From contig JAKZZE010000022.1 in assembly GCA_024220505.1 (NCBI GenBank), positions 930,001 to 994,000 on the forward strand: a stretch of 64,000 nucleotides of DNA, given 5' to 3'. The notes beneath the pieces are model-generated. The model did not search any database and was not told the origin of the DNA. It saw only the letters and a program-made list of their open reading frames with translations. Below are positions 1-11,913 of this stretch, piece by piece (the stretch's first letter is position 1; each line of letters begins with the position of its first letter). A program made the position numbers and the translations under genes. Source of the DNA: Rhizopus arrhizus. Its lineage: Eukaryota > Mucoromycota > Mucoromycetes > Mucorales > Rhizopodaceae.

Positions 1-803
1 TTGATTTACCATTTTTATTCTAGTATTTCCCTGACATGTTTGACGCTAAAATAGTTTATATTGTTCTAAATCTCCTTATGCCACAAAGTTTAGTTTACAT
101 TTACTCATTCCCATTTACATCATTTCCTTCAATTGTGTTATGTTTGATATCATTTGTTAATTTAGTTTATTTTCAATAATGTATAAAAGAATAACTTATG
201 CGAATCAATAAACGATACCTTTTTTTGGAAGGCCTAATTTTTCTTGTCTTTGGTTTTCTGTCTGGATAGACAGGGTTATTCTCTCTGGTGAACTGCTGTT
301 TTCTTTGATAACTCTTAAAATCTAACAAACGAACATCTACCGGTTTCTTTGGTTAACTATTTTCTTATTCCTTCCCTACCCGCAAGTCCTTCACTTTCTT
401 AGTCTAAACTACCGCGTAATTCACACTTTGACAAAGTCGGATTTTGGTTGATGATCGCCTTTGATACCTTTTTGATTTTTAAAGCTTATTTTGTATTCAA
501 AAGATGCTCCTTTTCATGGCGATTCGAATGGTATGCTTTTCGGTGTGGTTGGATAACTCTAACAGATGATATTGAAGAAAATGTAAAAGAAAATAAGGGG
601 TGTTATAGGTAGACATAATAAAATAATAAATTATGCTATAAACCAAACATCTCCAACACTAGCATAGTTAAACCATAAAGATCTGGCGATGAATTATATC
701 ATAAAGAGTAATAAATGTCTTGCATGTATAATACCAACCTGTTATAGTATTAAGTCTTTGCATAATCTCTTTTATGATCCAATATATTTAGTTGCATTGA
801 GAC
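1..803. other. Non-coding AT-rich flank
   Basis: No open reading frame with recognisable protein features is seen on either strand. The stretch ends at the TA dinucleotide where the first Tc1-like element is inserted. It may be the 3' part of another Plavaka-like element, because a matching right terminus lies at 3108-3120, but that is only an inference. Confidence 0.5.
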
Positions 804-805
804 TA

Positions 806-1015
806 CAGTAGGTGGAAAAATGGTCCGGATGTTCTTAAATTATTCACAAATATCGCTATAGCTTTACCAAATCCCAATCAAATTGAACAAAACAAACATT
901 ACTTTGAAGAGAAAACATTGCTTTATTTTTAGTAAAAATTTGATATGTCACACAAAAGTTCAAAGGGAGCTACAAATGATCAAATATTTCAGCAACATCC
1001 GGACCATTTTTCAGG
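806..1015 (+). repeat. Left TIR of Tc1-A
   Basis: This is a 210-bp inverted terminal repeat. Its inner end (994-1012) is an exact inverted copy of 19 bp near its outer end (815-833), so each TIR carries two facing copies of a likely transposase-binding site. Confidence 0.9.
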
Positions 1016-1032
1016 GTGTTCCATAATATCTG

Positions 1033-2064
1033 TTAGTAGTCTGTATATCCCCCTTTTGCTTGAATAACAGCTTTGATTCTATCCCGCATACTGTCAATAT
1101 ACTTTCTACAATGATCTTTTGTAAATCTCGCCCATTGTTCTTCAATTCGATCCCATAATTCATGTACACCTTTAGCTCTGGTTTCATACGCACTTAACCT
1201 TAGCTTCAGGTGATGCCAAACGTGTTCAATCGGGTTTAGATCCGGGCTCTGAGCAGGCCAACTATAAATAGACTTGCTGTCGAAGTTGTTTTCTTCAAAC
1301 CAAGCTTTTGCGACCTTCGACGTATGTTTAGGATCGTTATCCTGCTGGAAGTAGATGTTTTTGGGGTCATAATTGTAGTAATTTAGGGTGTCCATTAGCG
1401 TTGTGTCCAATATATGTACATAGTCCTCTTTCTTCATTGTTCCATCATAGATACGACAAGCGTACCCAGGACCATCGTATGTAATACAGCCCCACATCAT
1501 AACGCTGCCTCCACCTCCTTTTACTGTTAAGTCAAGATGGTGGAATCGAAGCTTATCATCTACTCTCTTCCAGTAGTACTTTACACCGTCTGATCCCCAA
1601 ACATTTACCTTAGTCTCGTCAGAGAATACCATACCACGCCAATCATCTTTTGTCCAATCGTTGTGGGCGTTGGCCCATGCAAGTCGCTTTTTCATATGAA
1701 TAGCCTTTAAAAACGGCTTGCGCTTTTTAATACGGGCCTGGAATCCCATCGATTTTAAAAGTTTTAAGCAAACAGAGTAGCCAATTGCGCATCCAACGTC
1801 ACATAAATATCGTTGTACACCCTTCCCCGTCTTTAATTTACCAGTTATGACTGACCGTCTGATGTAGGACTTGGTTGTAGCAGTAATGTCGGACTTGCGG
1901 CCTGATTTAAGGGGCCCCATGTTAGGAAACCACCTTCGCTTATAGTCGCTGATGATGCTTTTCTTGACTCCAGGCACTCGTTTTATGATGGATGAGTAAG
2001 AATGACCAGATTTGAGTAAGGACTTGATGTTATCTTGTACATCCAAAGGCAAAGAACGAACCAT
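1033..2064 (-). CDS. Tc1-like DDE transposase, DD37E type, intact
   Basis: This encodes a cut-and-paste transposase acting on TA targets. The start is the ATG at 2064, giving 343 aa, a normal Tc1 length; a longer frame upstream begins only with a non-ATG codon. The N-terminal 110 residues look like paired helix-turn-helix DNA-binding domains (VPGVKKSIISDYKRR). The catalytic triad is visible as FSDET (D149), QQDNDPKH (D242) and SPDLNPIEHVW (E280), with 37 residues between the second D and E. The frame has no stop, frameshift or intron. It fills the element between the TIRs, so it presumably moves its own copy and could mobilise related non-autonomous copies. The protein is about as close to the dead Tc1-B transposase at 8308-9381 as to the one at 27442-28464, judging by shared motifs. 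Confidence 0.95.
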   Translation of the reverse strand: MVRSLPLDVQDNIKSLLKSGHSYSSIIKRVPGVKKSIISDYKRRWFPNMGPLKSGRKSDITATTKSYIRRSVITGKLKTGKGVQRYLCDVGCAIGYSVCLKLLKSMGFQARIKKRKPFLKAIHMKKRLAWANAHNDWTKDDWRGMVFSDETKVNVWGSDGVKYYWKRVDDKLRFHHLDLTVKGGGGSVMMWGCITYDGPGYACRIYDGTMKKEDYVHILDTTLMDTLNYYNYDPKNIYFQQDNDPKHTSKVAKAWFEENNFDSKSIYSWPAQSPDLNPIEHVWHHLKLRLSAYETRAKGVHELWDRIEEQWARFTKDHCRKYIDSMRDRIKAVIQAKGGYTDY

Positions 2065-2255
2065 ATTTGTATAAAACAGCAATAATACCGAAAGAAGAAG
2101 AAGACGTGCTAAACCAGCAAAAAAAAGTAGATATTTATATTTTTTTTTTGATTATTAATACAAATCTAATGTATTATTAATCATCTGAGACAAAAGTGAC
2201 GGCTTCTGAGTCAGCAGCATTGAATAATCTGGGTAGTTAAAATTCTATAGGGCAT

Positions 2256-2465
2256 CCTGAAAAATGGTCCGGATGTTGCTGAAATATTTGATCATTTGTA
2301 GCTCCCTTTGAACTTTTGTGTGACATATCAAATTTTTACTAAAAATAAAGCAATGTTTTCTCTTCAAAGTAATGTTTGTTTTGTTCAATTTGATTGGGAT
2401 TTGGTAAAGCTACAGCGATATTTGTGAATAATTTAAGAACATCCGGACCATTTTTCCACCTACTG
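2256..2465 (-). repeat. Right TIR of Tc1-A
   Basis: This is the inverted partner of 806-1015, with about one mismatch seen (GCTATAGC versus GCTGTAGC). It has the same internal palindromic arrangement of two facing copies of the terminal motif. Confidence 0.9.
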
Positions 2466-2467
2466 TA

Positions 2468-4552
2468 TGTGTGTCAGAATAGAATATTGTTTTTCTTGCA
2501 TAGTAACTTTATCGATCTAAACGAATGATTTAGAAATATTCTTATAAATAATCCGATTGGTGCCTTAATGACTCCTGTTGTCTCCATTATTAGGTTTCAG
2601 TCTTTCTGTACTAATTTAGTAACCAAGTTTACTCAAACCCAATAACCATTCAGGAACAAAATACAAGTGCCGTCTTAAACAACAATTCCATGGATGCCTA
2701 TTTATAAATGCAACACTAGTAGCTTAGAACAATGATTTATAATATAATTATACAAGATAAGATTCCATGGAACAAGATATGATGGCAATGCCCCAATCCA
2801 GAATGAAACATCAAGAAAGAACCAATTGATTTAACTCAATCATCCCCATGAATTATTCTTCAAAAGAATATAAATATCCCACCTAAATCCTCATTGAAAA
2901 AAGGATAACTTTAACTTGGATATAATCAAGAATAAAAAGTATCTCAAAGTAATTATCGTTTTGGTGCTTTTTTTTATTTCTTTTTATCTTCGTTTATTAC
3001 AAACTGCATCGAAAATCTTTTAAAAGAGCAATAAAATTCCGTGGAGTTGCGTTAAACTTCGCGTTGTTGCGCTCATTTATGCTAAAAAACTACGTTTAAT
3101 ATCTCCAATTATTTGCAGTGTGCCTTTTTAGGAAGGAGAGTTTTACTATAAATTTCACCTAAGTATCAAGCTGAAATTGCACGGTAGAACTAGTAACCAA
3201 AAATGAAGGAGCTTGCGGGAGTCTTTGATTTACTAGTAGAAACGATATATCTGTAAGGAGACTTGTTATTAATTCACTTCAATTACTACGGAACCAAGGC
3301 TACTGAAAAACCTACTCGTATAATTGGTACCAGAAATCAACAACACAGGAGATATATTCGCGTAAGAAAAAGGTAGGTGTAAGCTGTCAATAATTCGAGA
3401 GAAAAGATCGACAGAAGTTGAAAATAGAGGGGATAAAACCAAAATATACAATGGAAAGTATAGAGTGATTGTTTTTCCTTTTTTATGAATAATGATAAAA
3501 TCTTTATTGAATTAAGAATTAACTTCTTTTATACTTTTTACAACGCGTAAAACTGACATTCACAATGTCGACATGTCAAACTAAAAATAAAATAAATAAA
3601 ATAAAATAAAAAAATTAACTAAAATAAACTAAACTGGCTGCTGGACTAAGATGATAATTGATAAACTGATTCTTGGCAACAAAAAAGAGCCGAAATGATA
3701 CAAGCCTAGACATTAGACTGTCTGACTTGAAGAAAATAAATGAAATACAGAGAAGAGGAAGAAGGATCGTCGACTTGTCCAAGGAAGCTCCGCTGGGACA
3801 ACAATTCATTCACCGAGAATTTCCAAACACCATCCCAACTTGCTACCGGCACACCAAGGCAAACCTTCGGACTTGAATTTCTTCATTTCTACATTTCTTT
3901 TAATTTCTTCAATGTCTTCAATGTCTTCAATGTCTTCATTCGCCATGTACAACTTGCAACCTCTTGTTAAACCAAAGCTTCAGACCCAAAGGAGAAGTGT
4001 CCAAGAATATTTTAAAATAATAAAAGTAGAATTTTTATTATGTAGTAGCCACAGAAATAAGAAAAATATTCTTTTCAAATCGAGTTTACCAATACTCACC
4101 ATAGTATCAAAGTGATATATGCTTTTCCCCTGATTATGCTTTACCTTGAATAGCTTGAAATTTAAAACAGTAACCAGGAAAAAGAGAACTAGTATTGACT
4201 TTAAAGGCGTAAAGTAAGTGTAAAAAGAATAAAGTAAAAAAAATAAAGAGAAGACTGTATATTGTTTATTCAATAAAAACTTGTAATCCTTTTATACTTT
4301 TCATTGGCTGCTAGCCACTCCGTTATACTTCTACAATTTAAATGGGACCACCATTATTCTTCAAAAAATACATAAGGCCACCATTACATCTTGAATATCG
4401 ATTGATCAAGCATTAGGATAAGGACCCTTTTGAGAACCCTTAACTTCCGCCTTCATTTCAGTCTCAGCACGACCAGCACTCAGGGTCAAATAACCGTCCG
4501 ACCCATACATAAGTCTATTCCGGTCTACGTCACCCGGACCCATCGGTGTTTC
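2468..4552. other. Non-coding stretch with one Plavaka-type right terminus
   Basis: No convincing gene is seen. The sequence ATTATTTGCAGTG at 3108-3120 matches the right terminus of element III (ending at 18885), so a further CACTA-like element probably ends here, with its left end upstream of or inside the first 3 kb. A 67-codon frame at 3673-3876 begins with a non-ATG codon and is not recognised. Nothing else can be supported. Confidence 0.4.
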
Positions 4553-5322
4553 CACTGCAAATAATTGCTATATATATAGCATTATATTTGACAGAATATA
4601 ATGAGATATTTCGGGTTTACGTCAATATATTTACAGATTCCATAAAATATGTACTTCGTATATTTTGCTCGAAATGTTAAGATATGTATATAAAATACCG
4701 TGTTACTTTTGGTGACGCGCCGCTTCATTGTTCTTTCTACGATGATACACAAACATAACGCTTTTCCATTGGACCTTACATGCTTGCGTTTCTCTTTGAT
4801 GCTATTTCTTTATTGGCTTATAGCCTTTTAGCAAAGCTTCCTTATAGGTCTATTTCTCTTTAATATTACTTCTTTATTGGCTTATTGCCTTTTCACAATA
4901 CTTTCTTATTGGTTTATTATGATTATATATAGCTCTGGATGATTTGTATTAGGAAAAAAATAGGTTTAAAATACAGTATTATTGGTCAAAAATGTGGTTT
5001 TATTCATTTATTTTTGGCCTCTTTTGCCATATTGATTATATATTATTGGTTCATTTGATTATTAAATATGATTTAAAAAAAAGAGGGGGGGGGAGCAGGG
5101 AATTTATGGGAATAATGAAACATCATCTTTAAACGGTAGATACAAAAAAAAAATTTCTTTTTTCAAAATTGCACTTACCTTGACCTCAGAAGCATCAAAC
5201 AATAGAATATAGCAGACAAATCAGGCAAAATAAACAAATACAATGAAGCAGCCTCAAAAGAGATCAAAAGCAATATAAAGATGAAGACAGTAGACTAAGC
5301 AGGAGGAAAGTAGAGTCAAAGC

Positions 5323-5889
5323 TGTTGTATAATGGTTAATGTAATAAAATAAAAGGTAGAAACAAAGATCAAGAAACAGTTTGAGTACTTTTTGAGACTG
5401 ATCTTTATTTCAGTTTAAGTTAAAGTAAAAATTATTCTAATTGAAGGCAGGTATTTATATCTTATTGAGTGAGTGGCTTGATATCTTCTATTGTAAGCGT
5501 TCTTCTAATATTTAGGTACTTTAACAAGTGTCATCTATAATTATGATTATGAAAACTTTTCATTTGTTCTTTTGTATGTCTGTCATAGATTATCTTTTAT
5601 TCTGGGAATTCCTCACTGATTTGAATAAGGTTATTTTACGCGTTATTTCAATTATGTGAAAGATTAGCAATATTCCTGATATTGGATTGGATCTTGTTAT
5701 TTTAGTTGATACTTCTTCTTATCAAAGAACTCTCATTAATACAAAACATATTCTAAAAGAACATGTTTAATTGGAACTGATTGTATGATCTTATTTAAAT
5801 AAACTTATATTTTATTTTATTTAATTATGATCTTGTATTAAGACTTATATTTATGAATGTCAACTACGATCAGTTACTGTTCTACAACA
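5323..5889. mobile_element. Solo LTR, Copia-like termini
   Basis: This 567-bp unit begins TGTTGTATAATGG and ends TTCTACAACA, the TGTTG..CAACA termini typical of Copia-type LTRs. A 5-bp duplication AAAGC flanks it (5318-5322 and 5890-5894). A second, about 95% similar copy lies at 32485-33052. No internal retroelement sequence is attached, so it is a solo LTR left by recombination. Coding capacity of the parent element cannot be judged. Confidence 0.85.
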
Positions 5890-6360
5890 AAAGCTAAATA
5901 AAATGAAAGATTAATTACAGTGAAACACGATGTACCCGATTTTCTTACATTAAACCTCTTTCAAAACCAGAAGACGATGCCAAACTATTCAAACAGCTTC
6001 AGAATCAAGCCTAAAAAACTAAATTTGATTGTTAATAAAGATAATGAAGGTTTAAAAGCATACTTACCACATAAACAGATACAGAAAGACTCAAGAACTT
6101 ATGATAGCCATGAGCATATCTATAAATCTTTAATAAAGAACATTAGAAAAAAAAAATTTAAAAAAAGAGAGACTTACCTGGGATAACAAATCAAAAAAAA
6201 GAAAGAAAGAAAAGAAAAGATTCATCTGAGACATCAATCCTTTTATAGATTTTTTGACTTGAATAGAACTGAGTTTACAGTTGAACGCAATAGTATTTAA
6301 GGTGTGTCTAGCTTCAATGTTAAGTTTCTTTACTTTTCCTTCAAAGTACCTTATATCAAT

Positions 6361-6707
6361 ATGTCTGACCGTATTATCGAAATCAACCCTGCACCTGTCA
6401 ATGCTCGTAATCCTAGCTCTACCGATATGAACAATACATCAAAGGTGATCATTGCAGAGGTCTCATATTTATTTATAGAGATATAGTTTTACTGTAATTC
6501 AGTAGTATTAAATTTATCTATGAGTATTTACTTTTTGTATAAATACAACAAAAACTTTTATACAATTGATATGTCGCTTTATGAACTCCTTATATACAGC
6601 TCCAAAATCAAACAATAAGAATCTTTAATACTCAGTTTGAAGTTCCAGAGGAAGAACAAGTTTCAATTGATGTTGTTACATTACCGACATTATACAAGTG
6701 CCGCTAA
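6361..6707 (+). pseudogene. Shortened copy of the element-II accessory gene
   Basis: The first 17 codons (MSDRIIEINPAPVNAR) closely match the start of the element-II gene at 20122 (MSDRGIQFNPAPANAR), and the 5' flanks also align. After about 33 codons a weak intron (6460-6599, donor GTCTCA, acceptor TATACAG) can be drawn, followed by 35 codons to a stop at 6705-6707. That gives at most a 68-aa protein instead of 391 aa. The coiled-coil and C-terminal parts are missing. It is probably a decayed remnant of an internally deleted copy. Whether the short product is made cannot be told. Confidence 0.55.
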
Positions 6708-7852
6708 ACAAGAATAAATTTTTCATCGAGTAAAATCAATTCAACTTTTGTGATAAGATATTTGAATCTTTTCCCATCATATTCAGTATTATATTGATTA
6801 GTTTACATAAGTGCACTACTTTACAAAAAAGAAATGATGGAGTTTAGTTAAGTGTACTGCGGTAATCCAAAAAAAAAGAAAAAAAAAAGGCAAAGTGATG
6901 ATATTCTTTATCAAAGATAGGACAAAAAGCTCATAAATAAAGGCATACATACTGAATAATAAATTGTAATTAGCACACAAAGGTAAATGAATTAAAACAT
7001 TTGTAGTTGACGTCTCAGCTAGATTTTTTTTTTTTTTCAAAGTACTTAAAAAAAAAATTTCCAATTTCAGTGCAATTTCTAAAACCGCTTTTTATAACCC
7101 AAAGTAAGTCTCTGTATACTCTATGAATAAAACGAAGATCCTGTAAGTAGGTTTGTTCAACTTAAGACAGTTTGTAAAAGTAAGTATTCTTTTGCAATGT
7201 CACTTTTAACATTCTCTTTTTTTAACATGCAAGTAATTCCAACATTGCTTTTTTCACATGCAAGTAATTCCGACATTGCAATTCTCTAATTTCAACATTA
7301 CTTTTTCTTTTTTTCTAAATCTATCAAAATGTTCTATTTTATTTCATCAACAATAACTCTTTCTTATAGTCTCTGTTATAAGGAATTTCAAGACATGTAA
7401 ATTCACTTGATGTTAATATTGTTGTTTCTTTTTGCAATTAAAAATAAAAATGATTACCAAACCCATACCCTTCTATTTTCTGCTTAGCTTTAGTCCTTTA
7501 AACATTGCACTATCATCTTTGATAGATGCTATTTTCCTTACGGTCAAAAAAAGAAATAACATTTTCTTTTTTCTTTTTTCTTTTTTTTTTTTTCCTTTTT
7601 CCTTGTTCATTTTGTTTCTAGCTTTTATCTTTTATTTAACGTTTATATTTATTACTTCCCTATAGACCATTCTTTTATTTCAATTATAAATAATTAATTT
7701 TACTCTTCGTTGGATAAAAGCATCGAACTCATGTTCCCTTTCACAATTTAAGTAATGTTGCTCTCTATCTTTTCATTATAAACCTACAAAATTATTTTTT
7801 TTAGGTAGATGTACTATGTACTTTCTTTTTTTTGCAGTATAGCAAATCGAGT
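6708..7852. other. Non-coding T-rich interior of element I
   Basis: T-rich tracts and low-complexity sequence similar in character to 21470-22350 of element II. No supported gene is seen. Confidence 0.5.
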
Positions 7853-7990
7853 ATGCTTGGCAAGAGGAGGTCGCAGCTCAAGCAGTTAAATTTCCGAGCT
7901 TACAGTCCAATGGATTTACTTCATTGACCTTTGTTGAAATTAAAAAATCATACACTGAATTTGAAAACTTTTCATTTTCCCAGTTTATAA
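7853..7990 (+). pseudogene. Small 3' ORF of element I, one nonsense codon
   Basis: The frame is exactly as long (46 codons including stop) as the intact small ORF in element II at 22356-22493 and shares a spaced pattern (ML.K....L..L.FRA..P..L, then LLKLKN..L.LK). Codon 26 is TGA where II has CGA, a single C-to-T change. A splice-acceptor-like TTTTTTTTGCAG lies just upstream (about 7828-7837), so an upstream exon is possible. Conservation of frame and length between I and II argues that the ORF once encoded something. Function unknown. Confidence 0.45.
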
Positions 7991-8081
7991 GTTTGCATGG
8001 ATTCATGTAGTACAAAAGAGACAAAAATTTTTTTACAAGAAATACAATTTCTTTTTATTCAATATACAGATTATAAACATA

Positions 8082-8293
8082 CAGTTGTTGGAATAATTGT
8101 TCGGATGTTTTGCAATTTTATACTTTTCGCCTTGTATCTCTGCAGTCAGATAAGATACAGCTGCTTACAATACCTCATTAGAAAGCGACAGTTGTCATGT
8201 ATAACATATAAAAATTTAAGGTTATGGGATTACTTCCATATATAGTAAGGTCAATTTGCGTCAAGCATATGCATTCGAACAATTTTTCCAACT
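8082..8293 (+). repeat. Left TIR of Tc1-B
   Basis: This is a 212-bp TIR, apparently identical to 9517-9728 in inverted orientation. Its inner end again carries an inverted near-copy of the outer tip (about 20 bp with two differences), as in Tc1-A. Confidence 0.9.
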
Positions 8294-8307
8294 GAATCAT
8301 CTTTTAT

Positions 8308-9381
8308 TTAATATCGTGTATAACCGCCTTTAGCTTTAATGACTGCTCTACAACGAGCTGGCATACTCTTGATATATGCTTGGCACTACTCTTTAGTAAA
8401 AAAGTTCCATTCTTTCTCGATTCTAGACCAGAGATCATGCACTCCTTTAGCCCTACCTTCATATAAACTCAGCCTCAACTTCAAATGGTGCCAGAGATGC
8501 TCTATAGAACTCAAATCAGGACTTTGAGCTGGCCAATTGAAGGTGTGCTCTTCTTTAAACCCATTTTCTTTAAACCAAGCACGAGCAAGCTTCGATATGT
8601 GTTTAGGATCGTTATCTTGTTGAAAATAGATAGCCTCCTGCTTGTAGCCACAGTAGTTCAGGCTGTCCATCAGTGTAGTTGACAGGATATGAACATAATC
8701 TGATGCTTTCATAGTACCGTCCTCAATCGTGCAGGCATATCCAGGACCATCCCACGTCATACAACCCCAAAGCATTACACTGCCAGCTCCTCCTTTGACT
8801 GTAAGGTCAAGATGATGAGGTTGCAATTTATCACCAGGTCTTCTCCAAAAGTATTTACAACCATCTGAGCCCCAAACATTAATCTTGGTCTCATCAGAAA
8901 ACACCATACGTCTCCAGTCATCTTCTGTCCAATCTTTGTAAGCTTTAGCCTATTTTAGTCTAGCTTCCATGTGTGATTTTTTGAGGAGAGGCTTTTTCTT
9001 CTTAATTTGGATACTGAAACCCATGCTGTGAAGCATTTTTACTGTATCAAAATAGCCAACATTATAACCAATGCTGCTTAATTATGACCATATGCTCTTT
9101 GCTGTCTGAAGTGAACCATTTATAAGCTCTCTCTTCAGGTAATTCTTTGTTATTGAGCTTATAGTAATCTTTCTACCAGCATGACCTCGAGTACGTTTAG
9201 GTGCATACAAGTTCTTGTACTTGCTCAAAGTGGACCTTGATACTCCTGGAACACGTTTCATAATTTCTGAGTATGATAAACCCTTTTTCAACAACGACCG
9301 GATTCTTTCTTGCTTGCTACGAGATAAAGGGTGTACCATGATATAAAAAAGTATAGGCTGTACGAGATAGAAGGGAAACAC
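8308..9381 (-). pseudogene. Tc1-like transposase pseudogene with three nonsense codons
   Basis: The reading frame is continuous from about 9381 (first internal ATG at 9339) to the natural TAA at 8308-8310, but is interrupted by TAA at 9082-9084, TAG at 8950-8952 and TAG at 8386-8388. Aligning with the intact Tc1-A protein, the TAG at 8950 replaces a Trp codon (TGG to TAG), and the other two can be explained by single transitions from Gln-type codons. The catalytic motifs FSDET, QQDNDPKH and PDLSSIEHLW (37-residue spacing) are still readable. No frameshift is present, so inactivation is by point mutation only. Confidence 0.92.
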
Positions 9382-9516
9382 TGCAAAATCCAGCCTTATT
9401 TCTATATTTTAAGCTCTGACTAAAAGCAAAAGCGCTATTTCATTATTACGTCATTTTGTAATGCTGTATTTGTGACGTCAGAAACGTCAATGATATCATC
9501 ATTATAGAATGCATTG

Positions 9517-9728
9517 AGTTGGAAAAATTGTTCGAATGCATATGCTTGACGCAAATTGACCTTACTATATATGGAAGTAATCCCATAACCTTAAATTTTT
9601 ATATGTTATACATGACAACTGTCGCTTTCTAATGAGGTATTGTAAGCAGCTGTATCTTATCTGACTGCAGAGATACAAGGCGAAAAGTATAAAATTGCAA
9701 AACATCCGAACAATTATTCCAACAACTG
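9517..9728 (-). repeat. Right TIR of Tc1-B
   Basis: This is the inverted partner of 8082-8293, identical by eye over 212 bp. Confidence 0.9.
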
Positions 9729-10280
9729 TATACATATCGTTATAGAAATAACATATATTTTTTTCTAGGTTTTTTTTGATACAAATATTATATCTCTATC
9801 CTGCAAATTCAAATTTGTATTATTTTATTCGAAGTTCAACTGTTAAAACACCCGAAGTATAATAATTTAGAATATAGGGATTGGGTGCAGTGTTCATTCA
9901 CTGCAAATAATAGTGTAAATTGGGTAACAAATCGTTTACCAATCTTGCGAAATAATTTACAATCGTGTACAATCAGGTAAGAGATTTATCCACGCACAGC
10001 CTCCTGTCTCTGCCACAAATCGTGTAAGTTATTGTTCGCCCTTTGGTTATGTGATGGTGCAAGATTTGTGGCCAACACAGGAGACTGTTGGGTGACTTTT
10101 TCGTTAACTGATCTTGCAAGATGGACCTTTCATCAGTTACGTTGTGGCTCTTGTTTATTATCAATTTGATATCTAATGGTGCTTGGCAACCAATCACGCT
10201 TTGTAAAACACTACTTTATTTGTCTTTTTGCTCTTTTATAAACCACTCATATTGCCTTGTATACTTCTTTATGAGCCACT

Positions 10281-11913
10281 TACAGTAGCGGACAAAACTG
10301 GTGCACAAAAATTAAAATCAACATTGTATCTCCGCCATATGTCTGCGACTTTTGTGGCATATACCATCTGAAAGACAGTCCAAAATATACATTATGTTAT
10401 GTAAACCGGAACTGTGCCGGACATCCCCCAGGCATAAGGTCATTTTTAGTGATTTTTTGCATATTTCAATTTTCGCCAAAAATGTAGTGCTTGTCTAGCC
10501 TTCTTTCAATTTTCCCCATATCTCTCCCGTTTGCTTTCAGATTTCACAGCATATTAGTAAATTTTAGTAGCTCTTAAAAAATATATAAAACTGTACTTAT
10601 TTTGTATTTCCCATTGAGTCCCCCCTTTTGTTTTTACCCTATTCACTATAACAAAGTACTAGCCTTATATGTTTAAGAAAATAAGCAACTGTAAAAATGA
10701 AACTCTGAGATCTCGAACACGCCTAGTTCGTACGACAGCAGATATTTCTAGAGTAACAAGGATCTCTAAATGGACAATCAACAGGAGAAAGAGGGAAGAA
10801 AGAAACTTAATGTCTTGTGATCATGAAGGTATTCCGCTATTAGCCTGAAAAGTTATTAGTTCAGTCATCAACCTAGAGCTTGGACAAGGTCCGCTACACA
10901 CAGTTCCTGATGCTCAGCACATTTTGAGGACCTTAAGATACAGTGTTAGCAGACTGTCAGTCTAAAGGCACAGTAGGAAGCTAGATTTTGAGTCCGGAAG
11001 TAAGGAATCGAAGAATTTCATCAGCTGTATAAGTCGGAAAAAGCGATGAATGTGGTATCACAACAAGCCATTGTATACTATAGAGGGCTGGAAGTCTGCT
11101 ATCTTTAGCAATGAAACAAATATGAACATTATGGATGCAGAGAGTATACACTAATATTGAAAGCAAGTCGAGCAACCTTAGCGATTTTTTCACGGTGATC
11201 AAACAATGAAGCATGCTGGCTGCTCTGTTATGTTTTAAGGCTGTATTAGATATTGAGGACCAGAATATGTGTGTCAGGTATACGATGGTATAATGAACTC
11301 ATAAATATACACATATATTTCGCTTACTTCATACCACAAAAGCCTAGCGTATAGTGGTCTAAAACGTCGTAATCTCTCGTTTCAGTATGACAATGACACA
11401 AGGCACAAGTCAACGCATGTCACAAACTCAATATTTGATAACAGCGCTTCTGTGCTACAAGTTTAGCCGCCACTAATCCCGGCCTAAGTCCGCTTAAGCA
11501 TGCCAGGTGGCAATTGATGGCAAAGGTATGATGATACGACACTAGATCAAAAAGGGTCGATGATCTTTGGAAAAGAATAGTTAAAGAGCCGGGTTCTTTT
11601 ACTGAAAATGATATACACGCATATTATTAGCATATGCAAAGAAGAATATCCGATAATATCAAGAGATGAGATGATTATATAAAGTCTAAGATTTTAGCCA
11701 CTTTTGCGGTTTTTAGAAAATATAAGATTTTATAAATTCAAAGCACGCTTATCGCTCAGTTTTAACAATGTCATGCTTAGAACATACATAGATTACAATG
11801 ACTAGTATATCCTCCTTCTAGTACAGTTTCATGACTATTGCAATTACCATGAGCAGGTAATGGTAGTTAAAAGCTAAAAAAAGTTTTGTGCACCAGTTTT
11901 GTCCGCTACTGTA
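10281..11913 (+). mobile_element. Tc1-like element family C, copy a, degenerate
   Basis: The element spans 10283-11911 between TA duplications (10281-10282, 11912-11913) with terminal repeats starting CAGTAGCGGACAAAACTGG. It is inserted in the left subterminal region of Plavaka element III. Traces of a transposase on the plus strand (for example the equivalent of the FSDET and QQDNDPKH regions) are broken by many stops. It differs by several percent from copies b (46973-48602) and c (50338-51967). Confidence 0.9.

Larger units (their letters stand above)
804..2467 (-). mobile_element. Full-length Tc1-like transposon (Tc1-A) with TA duplication
   Basis: The element runs from 806 to 2465 between duplicated TA dinucleotides (804-805 and 2466-2467). 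It starts CAGTAGGTGG and ends CCACCTACTG, with terminal inverted repeats of about 210 bp (806-1015 and 2256-2465) that differ at about one site by eye. One intact transposase gene lies between them on the minus strand. Near-identical TIRs and an open transposase suggest a recent, possibly still active copy. Family assignment to IS630-Tc1-mariner rests on the TA target, the TIRs and the transposase motifs. Confidence 0.95.
8080..9730 (-). mobile_element. Tc1-like transposon (Tc1-B) with dead transposase
   Basis: The element spans 8082-9728 between TA duplications (8080-8081, 9729-9730) and starts CAGTTGTTGG. Its two 212-bp TIRs (8082-8293, 9517-9728) appear identical by eye. It is inserted in the 3' part of Plavaka-like element I, so it is younger than that element. 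Its transposase frame has three in-frame stop codons and no frameshift, so present movement would need a transposase supplied in trans. Confidence 0.93.
4553..9892 (+). mobile_element. Plavaka/CACTA-like element I, decayed and non-autonomous
   Basis: The element starts CACTGCAAATAATTG and ends ATTGGGTGCAGTG. The 3-bp target duplication TTC is present on both sides (4550-4552 and 9893-9895). Without its nested Tc1 copy (8080-9730) it is about 3.7 kb, close to the 3.86 kb of element II. It shares subterminal blocks with II: 4717-5200 matches 19055-19500, and 7850-8080 matches 22350-22590. It keeps a shortened version of the II accessory gene and a broken copy of its small 3' ORF, and has no transposase, so it would depend on an element such as III. 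A solo LTR is also inserted (5323-5889). Confidence 0.85.

Noticed and set aside
3673..3876. 67-codon plus-strand frame with basic composition
   Set aside because: It begins with a non-ATG codon, has no recognised domain and no conserved copy in the window.
5920..6186. 88-codon plus-strand frame in element I
   Set aside because: The aligned region in element II is not open in the same frame, and it contains splice-like motifs of the opposite strand; likely chance.
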